Positions 1 through 6,794 of a stretch of DNA of 32,804 bases are shown piece by piece. The stretch's first letter is position 1; the number at the start of each line of letters is the position of its first letter. The notes under the pieces are model-generated. The model did not search any database, had not been told where the DNA came from, and saw only the letters and a list, made by a program, of their open reading frames with translations. A program made the position numbers and the translations under genes. The stretch covers positions 1-32,804 of the forward strand of contig CAMCQE010000035.1 in assembly GCA_945876945.1 (NCBI GenBank). The letters run 5' to 3'. This DNA comes from Klebsiella pneumoniae. Its GTDB lineage: Bacteria; Pseudomonadota; Gammaproteobacteria; Ga0077536.

Positions 1-187
1 TGAAAGGATCGGCCAGTCTGGGTTCGCCAAACGCGACGATGGGACTGGAAAAACGGGCGCTGATGCTGTGAACGGCCTTGGCGCTACCGCTTGGGGTGAA
101 GTGCTCAACGCGAACCGGGGTGGCGGCGCTTGCCGTCGTCAGGAGGGCGCCAAGGACAAGCATCAGCGGCAGGCGTAGATCCGTCAT
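1..187 (-). CDS. Alpha-2-macroglobulin family protein, N-terminal fragment (cut by window edge)
   Basis: Only the first 62 codons are inside the window; the gene continues beyond base 1. The ATG at 187 opens a typical Sec signal peptide (MTDLRLP then a Leu/Ala-rich core ending near ASAA, about residue 22). The mature start reads VRVEHFTPSG, followed by ARFSSPIVAFGEPRLADPF. This resembles the start of large bacterial alpha-2-macroglobulin proteins (YfhM/YfaS type), which usually read 'FSPQG...VRF.EPMVPFGDPR..DPF'. Such proteins are periplasmic or membrane-anchored protease traps, often encoded with a penicillin-binding protein 1C. The family call rests on this short N-terminal match only, and the catalytic thioester region cannot be checked. 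Bases 188-256 between this gene and cobA hold nothing I recognise. Confidence 0.6.
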   Translation of the reverse strand, partial: MTDLRLPLMLVLGALLTTASAATPVRVEHFTPSGSAKAVHSISARFSSPIVAFGEPRLADPF

Positions 188-256
188 GGGTGACCCCGGC
201 AAACGTGGAGATGCCGGCATTCTACGGAAAGGCCGCGAAGGGCGAAGCCTGCGAAA

Positions 257-1117
257 TCAGGCGGCTGCGGCGTCCTGTGCAGCGGAGGCTGCCAGCACGG
301 GCTGGGTAAACCAGGCGAGCTCCGCGCCCAGCGCGGCGACTTCGCCGACAATCACCAGCGACGGGGCGATGACAGCCTGATCAGCGCCCAGGGCCGCGAG
401 TGCGCTGAGCCGGCCCAGAATCACGCGCTGCTGGGCGGTGCTGCCCCGCTCGATGAGCGCGATCGGCGTTTCGCCGCGTCGTCCGGCAGCCAGCAGTCGC
501 TGTTCAATCACCGGCAGCTGGGCCACCCCCATGTAGAACACCACGGTGTGATTGGACTGGCCCAGCGCCGCCCAGTCCACGCGATCGATCGAACGTTGAC
601 AGTGGGCGGTGACGAAAGTGACCTGCTGGGCGAAATCTCGATGGGTCAGGGGAATGCCGGCGTAGGCCGCACAACCGAGCGCCGCTGTGACGCCGGGAAG
701 CACCGCAAAGGGAATGTCATGCGCCGCGAGCACCGCAAGTTCCTCGCCGCCACGGCCAAAAATAAACGGGTCGCCGCCTTTGAGCCGCACCACGCGTTGA
801 CCAGCACGCGCCAGCGTCAGCAGACGCTCGCCAATGCGAAGCTGGGTTTGCTGGTGGTCTTGTCCGGTGAGTTTGCCGACGTCTTCCAACTGCACGTGGT
901 CGGGGATGAGCGCCAGCACGTCGGCACCGACCAAGCGGTCGTAGAGCACGACATCGGCTTCCTGCAGGGCTTTCAGGCCACCGAGGGTGAGCAGATCGGC
1001 GGCTCCCGGCCCCGCGCCCACCAACGTCACAAAGCCGCCCTCGGCGCGGGCGTGGCGTAGCCCGCCGTCGGTCACCGACCGCAGGCGGGCGAACAAATCC
1101 CGCAGGCTCGCGATCAT
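257..1117 (-). CDS. cobA: Uroporphyrinogen-III C-methyltransferase (SUMT)
   Basis: This enzyme transfers two methyl groups from S-adenosylmethionine to uroporphyrinogen III to make precorrin-2, the first step to siroheme, the cofactor of the neighbouring CysI. The 286-residue protein shows the tetrapyrrole methylase signatures: the glycine-rich GAGPGAADLLT loop at about residues 34-44, VRLKGGDPFIFGRGGEE in the middle, and LPGVTAALGCAAYAGIPLTHR after it. It is a stand-alone methyltransferase. The dehydrogenase/ferrochelatase half found in fused CysG is absent, so precorrin-2 oxidation and iron insertion must be encoded elsewhere. About 28 residues precede the methylase core. The start was chosen because its ATG overlaps the cysI TGA (ATGA), which implies translational coupling as the last gene of cysJ-cysI-cobA. 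Methylases of the cobalamin branch are related, but the sulfite reductase context favours siroheme. Confidence 0.93.
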   Translation of the reverse strand: MIASLRDLFARLRSVTDGGLRHARAEGGFVTLVGAGPGAADLLTLGGLKALQEADVVLYDRLVGADVLALIPDHVQLEDVGKLTGQDHQQTQLRIGERLLTLARAGQRVVRLKGGDPFIFGRGGEELAVLAAHDIPFAVLPGVTAALGCAAYAGIPLTHRDFAQQVTFVTAHCQRSIDRVDWAALGQSNHTVVFYMGVAQLPVIEQRLLAAGRRGETPIALIERGSTAQQRVILGRLSALAALGADQAVIAPSLVIVGEVAALGAELAWFTQPVLAASAAQDAAAA

Positions 1118-2829
1118 GCGCTCGTCAGGCGCCTCACTTCGGCCGAGAACTCTTGCCCGGACTGAATCGAGGCCACGATGCCCGCGCGCCGCACGTAGTC
1201 GCCAAAGGCTTCGCCCGCGGTGCGTTCGGCCGCATAGCGCGCAAAGATGGTGTCGAGTTCGGCGAGGATTTCGGCTTCGGTGATGTTGTCGCGGTAGGGC
1301 ACGGTGAGGCGCGAGCCGTCACGGGCCCCGCCCAGATAAAAGTTGTAGCGCCCGGGCGCTTTGCCAACGAGCGCGATTTCAGCGAGAAAAGGCCGCGCGC
1401 AGCCATTGGGGCAGCCAGTGATGCGCAGATTGATCGGCGTGCCGGTCAGTTGGTGCTTATCAAGCAAGCCTTCGACGAGTGTGAGGAAGTCCGGCGCATA
1501 GCGCTCGCTTTCCGCCATCGCCAGCGCGCAGGTCGGCAGACCTACGCAGGCTAGCGCCAGATGGCGCACCGGTGAGACGGTGGTGATAAGCCCGTGCGCT
1601 TTGAGCAAAGCGTCCACGGTGGGTTGGTCCTGCGCGGTGATATCGGACAGCAACAAATTTTGGTTCGCGGTGAGGCGGAACTGGGCGAGGCCGGTAGCGG
1701 CGATGGCTCTGGTGCCGGTCAAGGCGCGCCAGTCGCCGTCGTCCTTGATGCGGCCAGAGGGCACGTAAAGCATGTAATGCCACAGGCCTTCGTCGTCTTC
1801 ATGCCAGCCCTGCGGGCGGTCGCCGTTGTCGTGGAATTCAATCGCCGGCGGCGCGGTAAAGGTGATGCCGGCGCGGCGCGCGACCTCGGCGCGGAACGCC
1901 TCCAGACCCATGTCCTCGATCGTGTATTTGAGGCGCGCGTGCTTGCGGTTGGTGCGGTCACCGTGGTCACGCTGGGTGGTGACCACCGCTTCGGCCACCG
2001 CCACGGCCATCGCCGGCGAACACACGCCAAGGCTGTCGGCCACGCGCGGCCAGGTCGCCAAATCGCCATGCGTGACGCCCATGCCACCGCCCGCTACCAC
2101 GTTGTAGCCCGTGATCTGACCGCCTTCGACAATCGCGATGAAGCCCAGATCCTGCGAGTAAACGTCGACGTCATTATCCGGCGGGATCGCCACGCCGATT
2201 TTGAATTTGCGCGGCAGATAGGTGCGACCGTAGACGGGCTCGTCCACTTCGGCGGTATCGACAACTTTTTCGCCGTCGAGCCAAATTTCGTGATACGCGC
2301 CGCTTTTCGGCAGCAGATGCTCGCTGATGCGGCGGGCCACATCGAGCGCTTCGGCATGCAGCGCGCGCGCCGCCGGCAGCGTGGTACTCATCACGTTGCG
2401 ATTGACGTCGCCGCAGGCGGCGAGGGTGTCGAGCAGCGCGCGGTTAATAGCCGCGATCGTGGGCTTCAAGGCGCGTTTGACGATGCCGTGCAGCTGAAAG
2501 GTCTGGCGCGTGGTGAGGCGCAGCGTGCCGTTGGCGTAGTCGTGAGCGATGGTGTCGAACGCCAACCACTGCGCCGGCGTGCAGATGCCGCCCGGAATCC
2601 GTGCGCGGACCATGAACTGCCACGCGGGCTCCAACTTCTGTTCGCGACGTTCGGCGCGGAGGTCGCGGTCGTCCTGCTGATAGCTGCCGTGGAATTTGAT
2701 GAGTTGGGTGTCGTCGTCGCTGATCGCGCCGGTGATTTGGTCGGTCAGGCCCTCGGCAATCGTGCCGCGCAACTGACGGCTGCGGGTTTTGATGCCTTCA
2801 ACGGCGGACAGATCGTTGGACTTGCTCAT
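1114..2829 (-). CDS. cysI: NADPH-dependent sulfite reductase, hemoprotein beta subunit
   Basis: CysI reduces sulfite to sulfide at a siroheme coupled to a 4Fe-4S cluster, using electrons from CysJ, in cytoplasmic assimilatory sulfate reduction. The 571-residue length matches Escherichia coli CysI (570). The cluster and siroheme ligands are visible as CVGLPTC (Cys428, Cys434) and TGCPNGC (Cys473, Cys477), followed by the family segment LVGKAPGRYNFYLGG. The two ferredoxin-like half-domains are present, for example FMVRARIPGG near residue 70. The ATG at 2829 overlaps the last base of cysJ (TAATG), and the gene ends in an ATGA overlap with cobA, so all three should be cotranslated. No cysH follows, unlike the enteric cysJIH order. 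Confidence 0.97.
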   Translation of the reverse strand: MSKSNDLSAVEGIKTRSRQLRGTIAEGLTDQITGAISDDDTQLIKFHGSYQQDDRDLRAERREQKLEPAWQFMVRARIPGGICTPAQWLAFDTIAHDYANGTLRLTTRQTFQLHGIVKRALKPTIAAINRALLDTLAACGDVNRNVMSTTLPAARALHAEALDVARRISEHLLPKSGAYHEIWLDGEKVVDTAEVDEPVYGRTYLPRKFKIGVAIPPDNDVDVYSQDLGFIAIVEGGQITGYNVVAGGGMGVTHGDLATWPRVADSLGVCSPAMAVAVAEAVVTTQRDHGDRTNRKHARLKYTIEDMGLEAFRAEVARRAGITFTAPPAIEFHDNGDRPQGWHEDDEGLWHYMLYVPSGRIKDDGDWRALTGTRAIAATGLAQFRLTANQNLLLSDITAQDQPTVDALLKAHGLITTVSPVRHLALACVGLPTCALAMAESERYAPDFLTLVEGLLDKHQLTGTPINLRITGCPNGCARPFLAEIALVGKAPGRYNFYLGGARDGSRLTVPYRDNITEAEILAELDTIFARYAAERTAGEAFGDYVRRAGIVASIQSGQEFSAEVRRLTSA

Positions 2830-4622
2830 TAGTAAACGTCTCGCTGGTAGCGCCCCTGCTGGCGCAAACCGAATAAATACTCTTCCGCGCCGTCTTCGTC
2901 ATGGCCGCCGTGCGCCATCACGAGATTGACCAGCGCCCGGTGCACGTCTTTCGCCATGCGCTGCGCGTCACCGCAGACATAGAAATACGCGCCGTTCTGC
3001 AGCCACTGAAAGACCTCCGCGCCGCAGGCGGTAAGGCGGTCCTGCACGTAGACCTTCTGCGCGCCATCCCGCGAAAAGGCCAGCTCAAGCTTCGCCAATG
3101 CGCCCTGCCGCAGATGCCGCTGCCACTCGATCTGGTAGAGAAAATCTTCGCGCTGGGTGCGCTCGCCAAAGAACAACCAGTTGGCGCCGCTGGCGCCCCG
3201 CGCCACGCGCTCCTCGACAAAACTCCGGAAGGGCGCGATGCCGGTGCCGGGGCCCACCATGATGATTGGCGCGTCGTCGGCCGCCGGTAGGCGGAAGGCC
3301 TGATTGCGGTCCAGATGCAGTTCGATTTCAGCGCCGGCTTCAAGCTGGGCAAGAAAGCTCGACGCGCAGCCCGGACGCGGTACGCCGTCGCGCTCGTCGT
3401 TCACCACCGCGACCGTGATGTGAACTTCGTCCGGCGTGGCCGCTGCGCTGGAGGCGATGGAGTAGGCGCGACTCGCGAGCGGGCGCGCAAGGTCGACCAA
3501 AGTCTGTGCGCTGAACTGGGCGCCGCTCTCGCGGAGCACGTCGACCAGTTGGCGCGCCTGCAGCCACTCGGCAATGGCCGCCGCATCGGCGGTGGCGAGC
3601 CATTCGCGCAAACCTTCGTGGGTGCCACGTTCAATGACCGCATTGACCACCGGCCGGGACAGCTGGGTGATTTCAAGTTCGCCGCTGAGCGCGGCCTCAA
3701 TCGACAGGCTGCGCTCGCCCAGCGTGACGGGAGTTTCTGGCGCCCACTCCATGAGGGCAAGAATTTCGCTGACGACGGCCTGCGGATTACGCGCCTTCAG
3801 CGACACGCTGTCGCCCGGGAGGTAGTCGAAGCGGCTGGTGTCGAGCGCGAATTCCAGATGCCGGACTTCCTTACTGGAAGCGCGGCCGGTAATGCGCTGG
3901 TTCACCAGCACGCTGGCCAAGGCCTGGACGGCCTCCTGACTGGCGGGCGCGGTTTCGACCAGCGCGAGCCGTGCGGGCGCAGCGCTTTCCGGGGTGATGG
4001 CGGCAAAGGCGTTCACCACGCTGGCGAGCCATTCGTCATTGGCCGCTGCCAGATCGACGTCGCATTCCACGCGGGGCAGCACGGCGGTGGCGCCGAGCGC
4101 GCTCAGACGTTCATCGAAATCTCGCCCGGTTTTGCAGAAATGTGGATAGCTGGAGTCCCCGAGCGCGAGGACGCTGTAGGAGAGCTTTTCCAGGCGCGCC
4201 GCCTGCGCCCCGTTCAACTGGCGATGCAAGGCGAGGGCGTCATCCGGCGGGTCGCCGTCACCGTGGGTGCTGACGATCAGCAGTAGCGCGGTTTCCTGAC
4301 GCAGCTGGCGTGGGTTGAAGTCGGCGAGACTCAGGAGCCGTGCCGCCACTCCGCGTTGCTGACAGGCCTTGAGAACTTTTTCGCCCAATCGCTTGCCGTT
4401 GCCGGTTTGTGAGCCGACCAGAATGGACAGGCGAGCGGCGACCGCAGGCGCCTCGGCGCGGGCCGGCAGCGCTGTTTTGCCTTGACCGACGAGACCGGCA
4501 AGGTAGCCGCTTGCCCAGATGAGCGCAGACGGCGAAAAGCCGGCCACCGCGGATTCGAGTTGAGCGAGTTGTTGCGCGGACAGGGGCTGAAGCCGGATGT
4601 CCGGCGAGGAAGCGGTCGACAA
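2829..4622 (-). CDS. cysJ: NADPH-dependent sulfite reductase, flavoprotein alpha subunit
   Basis: CysJ carries electrons from NADPH through FAD and FMN to CysI. The 597-residue protein has the expected order: a flavodoxin domain from about residue 64 (SILVGSQTGNG around residue 70), a connecting FAD domain with RAYS at 385-388, the NADPH loop GPGTGIAPFRSF, and the family C-terminus ending RYQRDVY. The length matches the enteric protein (599). The start is a TTG at 4622, supported by GGAG eight bases upstream and by an N-terminus (DIRLQPLSAQQLAQL) that matches the family. It is the first gene of cysJ-cysI-cobA. The 97-base gap to uppP should hold the operon promoter and any CysB site. I see only a weak candidate (TTAGAC, 16 bases, TATGCC on the minus strand), so I do not list it separately. 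Confidence 0.96.
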   Translation of the reverse strand: MSTASSPDIRLQPLSAQQLAQLESAVAGFSPSALIWASGYLAGLVGQGKTALPARAEAPAVAARLSILVGSQTGNGKRLGEKVLKACQQRGVAARLLSLADFNPRQLRQETALLLIVSTHGDGDPPDDALALHRQLNGAQAARLEKLSYSVLALGDSSYPHFCKTGRDFDERLSALGATAVLPRVECDVDLAAANDEWLASVVNAFAAITPESAAPARLALVETAPASQEAVQALASVLVNQRITGRASSKEVRHLEFALDTSRFDYLPGDSVSLKARNPQAVVSEILALMEWAPETPVTLGERSLSIEAALSGELEITQLSRPVVNAVIERGTHEGLREWLATADAAAIAEWLQARQLVDVLRESGAQFSAQTLVDLARPLASRAYSIASSAAATPDEVHITVAVVNDERDGVPRPGCASSFLAQLEAGAEIELHLDRNQAFRLPAADDAPIIMVGPGTGIAPFRSFVEERVARGASGANWLFFGERTQREDFLYQIEWQRHLRQGALAKLELAFSRDGAQKVYVQDRLTACGAEVFQWLQNGAYFYVCGDAQRMAKDVHRALVNLVMAHGGHDEDGAEEYLFGLRQQGRYQRDVY

Positions 4623-4719
4623 GGCGGTTACTCCGGCCGGGAATTCGGGAGCAGGGAGTCTAGGGAGAGACAGCCGCGTGGGGAATTAACGTCTCGGCAT
4701 ATGATTCTGCGAATGTGGT

Positions 4720-5535
4720 CTAAGTCGTGAGCGTAGATCCGGACAGAAACCATAACAGCAGTGCGCCAAAGCCGATCCGGTACCACGCGAACGGCACGAA
4801 GCTGTTGCCGGCCACAAAGCGCAGCAGGAAACGGATGGTCAGCAAAGCGCTCAGAAAGGCGAAGACGAAGCCCACCGCGAACATGGGCAGCGCCCCAAGC
4901 GAGAGCTCGTGCCAGCTTTTGTAAACGTCGAAAACCGTGGCTGCAAACATCACCGGAATGGCGAGAAAGAATGAGAATTCAGTGGCGCAGGACCGGCTAA
5001 CCCCCAGCAGCATGGCACCCATGATGGTCGCCCCGGAGCGTGAGACCCCTGGAATCAGCGCCAGCGACTGGGCGAAGCCAATTTTCAGCGCGTCGCCGAA
5101 GGAAATTTCATCAATGGTCTGAACGCGCGGCGGTGGGGCCCAACGCTCAATCATTAAAATGACCACGCCCCCGATCAACAAGGCCCACGCGACGATGAGT
5201 GGGCTGAACAGCACCTGCTTGATGAACCCGTGCAGCAGCAGACCAAGCACCGCCGCGGGCAGGAAGGCCACCAACAGCCGTACCGCAAAGCGGCGGGAGG
5301 ACGCTTCGCGGATGAGCGTCAGAGCGACCGTCGAGAGCCGTTCGCGGAAGTGCCAGCACACCGAAAGAATGGCGCCTAACTGGATGACGACCTCAAAGGT
5401 TTTCGCCTCCGGTCTGTTAAACTCCAGCCACGCACTGGCAAGGATTAAATGTCCCGTGCTGGAAATGGGCAGAAACTCGGTCAAGCCTTCAATTACCCCC
5501 AGCAGCAAGGCTTTAAGCAGCAGTATGACGTCCAC
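4720..5535 (-). CDS. uppP: Undecaprenyl-diphosphatase (UppP/BacA family)
   Basis: This integral inner-membrane phosphatase dephosphorylates undecaprenyl diphosphate to recycle the lipid carrier for peptidoglycan and other surface polymers; overproduction of family members gives bacitracin resistance. Both family motifs are visible: EGLTEFLPISSTGH at residues 16-29, with the conserved glutamates, and PGVSRSG at 162-168. There are several hydrophobic segments typical of the roughly eight-helix family. I use the GTG at 5535 (271 residues; Escherichia coli has 273). It begins right at the first membrane helix and has an AGGGA box six or so bases upstream. The open frame extends to 5631, but that adds a polar 32-residue tail unlike the family and would overlap the divergent antiporter gene. 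Confidence 0.94.
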   Translation of the reverse strand: MDVILLLKALLLGVIEGLTEFLPISSTGHLILASAWLEFNRPEAKTFEVVIQLGAILSVCWHFRERLSTVALTLIREASSRRFAVRLLVAFLPAAVLGLLLHGFIKQVLFSPLIVAWALLIGGVVILMIERWAPPPRVQTIDEISFGDALKIGFAQSLALIPGVSRSGATIMGAMLLGVSRSCATEFSFFLAIPVMFAATVFDVYKSWHELSLGALPMFAVGFVFAFLSALLTIRFLLRFVAGNSFVPFAWYRIGFGALLLWFLSGSTLTT

Positions 5536-5613
5536 AATGATCCCTGAATTTTCATCAACAAATGATGCGCTGGCCGTTTTCTCGGGCCCGGTGCGAAGCG
5601 GCGCGAGGTTAGC

Positions 5614-6618
5614 ATGGTCCTGAGTCTGCAACTGCTAGGTACGTTGCTCGGCATTTTGGTCGCGGCGGAGATCTTCACCAATGCGCTGGAACATCTGGGC
5701 GAGCGCATCGGGATTTCGGAAGGCGTTACCGGCTCGCTGTTCGCCGCGGTGGGCACGGCAATGCCGGAAAGTATTGTGCCGCTGGTCGCCGTGATGGCCG
5801 GTGGTGGCAGCACGGCAGTTAACGCCGAGATTGGGGTTGGCGCCATTTTGGGGGCGCCGCTGATGTTGTCCACGCTGAGTCTTGGCGTGATGGCCTTATC
5901 GGTGTTGAAGCGGCGCGGTTGGCTGGGGCATCTCCGTCCGGAAAAAACGGGCTTGCAACGCGACCTGCTGTTTTTCCTGATTGCTTACGCCATCGGCATC
6001 GGCGCGCTGTTCGTGCCCGCGGAATTGGCGAGCGTGCGCACCGGATTCATCGTTGCGCTGGTGCTGACGTATTTCATCTACGTGATGTTGACGCTGCGGG
6101 TATCTGCAGCGCTGGTTGACGATGGGCACGGCACCGAAGCCGACGGCCAGTTGTTTCTGTGCCGGCTGGGTATGCCGAAGCACCTCGTGGTGATCGTGGT
6201 GCAGATGCTGCTGGGTCTGGTGCTCCTGATCGCTGGCGCGAAGGGCTTTGTGCACAGTGTGGAGCAGGCGTCGGGGCTGATCGGCCTGTCGCCCCTGTTG
6301 CTGTCGCTCCTGATCGTGCCGATTGCGACCGAGCTGCCTGAAAAAGTGAACAGCGTGCTGTGGATTCGCAAAGGCAAAGACACGCTCGCCTTCGGCAATA
6401 TCACCGGTGCGATGGTGTTTCAGGGCAGTTTGTTGCCCGCTTTGGGCATTGCGATCACGCCTTGGCAACCTACGCAGGAAATCCTGATCGGCATTGGCGT
6501 GACCTACGCGGCAGGTATCTGGATGTACCTGCTCGCGCGGCGCGGAGATTTGCGCCTATGGCATCTCGCCGTGAACGGCGCGATTTACGTGGGCTATGTC
6601 AGCGTCATGTTGACGTGA
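5614..6618 (+). CDS. Sodium/calcium exchanger-family membrane antiporter
   Basis: The 334-residue, strongly hydrophobic protein has the two-repeat layout of the Ca2+:cation antiporter (CaCA) superfamily. The first repeat carries GTAMPES at residues 47-53, followed by NAEIGVGAILGAP. The second carries PIATELPE at 236-243, followed by AFGNITGAMVFQGSLLPALG. The Glu residues at 52 and 243 are in the position of the ion-binding acidic residues of the alpha repeats. About ten membrane helices are likely, so it probably exchanges Na+ or H+ for Ca2+ across the inner membrane. The ion specificity cannot be read from the sequence. The ATG at 5614 has GAGG five bases upstream. It is divergent from uppP with only 78 bases between their starts, which must hold both promoters. 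Confidence 0.85.
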   Translation: MVLSLQLLGTLLGILVAAEIFTNALEHLGERIGISEGVTGSLFAAVGTAMPESIVPLVAVMAGGGSTAVNAEIGVGAILGAPLMLSTLSLGVMALSVLKRRGWLGHLRPEKTGLQRDLLFFLIAYAIGIGALFVPAELASVRTGFIVALVLTYFIYVMLTLRVSAALVDDGHGTEADGQLFLCRLGMPKHLVVIVVQMLLGLVLLIAGAKGFVHSVEQASGLIGLSPLLLSLLIVPIATELPEKVNSVLWIRKGKDTLAFGNITGAMVFQGSLLPALGIAITPWQPTQEILIGIGVTYAAGIWMYLLARRGDLRLWHLAVNGAIYVGYVSVMLT

Positions 6619-6668
6619 TCAGGGTTTTGTTTGCGCTGAACCTTCAAGCTGAAGATTCAATCGCTGGC

Positions 6669-6753
6669 TGGTGCCGAGAAGAGGACTCGAACCTCCACGG
6701 ATCTCTCCACTGGTACCTGAAACCAGCGCGTCTACCAATTCCGCCACCTCGGC
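6669..6753 (-). tRNA. tRNA-Leu (anticodon CAG)
   Basis: The minus strand folds as a class II tRNA of 85 bases including an encoded CCA end. The acceptor arm is GCCGAGG paired with TCTCGGC plus discriminator A. The D arm contains GGTAGACGC. The anticodon stem CTGGT/ACCAG encloses loop TTCAGGT, giving anticodon CAG (bases 6717-6719 on the plus strand), and decodes CUG, the dominant leucine codon in GC-rich genomes. A long variable arm and the GGTTCGAGTCC T arm follow. A leucine tRNA next to rnr is also found in Pseudomonas. A strong promoter lies just upstream (6766-6794). Confidence 0.97.
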
Positions 6754-6765
6754 AAAGCGAGCGGC

Positions 6766-6794
6766 AATCTACAGAAGGGGCTGGGGTGAGTCAA
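6766..6794 (-). promoter_or_regulatory. Sigma70-type promoter of tRNA-Leu
   Basis: On the minus strand, TTGACT (plus-strand bases 6789-6794) is separated by 17 bases from TAGATT (6766-6771). The tRNA 5' end is about 13 bases beyond the -10. The match is 5/6 at -35 and 4/6 at -10 with ideal spacing. The -35 box overlaps the A of the rnr start codon and part of its ribosome-binding region on the other strand. Confidence 0.6.

Noticed and set aside
1594-2832. 412-codon open frame on the plus strand over cysI
   Set aside because: It is antisense to a complete, motif-verified cysI; GC-rich coding DNA leaves long open frames on the opposite strand. The translation is Arg/Gly/Val-rich with no recognisable domain.
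6642-6654. CTTCA-AGC-TGAAG inverted repeat between the antiporter gene and tRNA-Leu as a terminator
   Set aside because: The stem has only five pairs and no T run follows, so it is too weak to call a terminator on either strand.
6671-6793. Upstream extension of rnr to 6671
   Set aside because: It would translate the antisense of tRNA-Leu; the family N-terminus begins after the ATG at 6794, which has its own ribosome-binding site.
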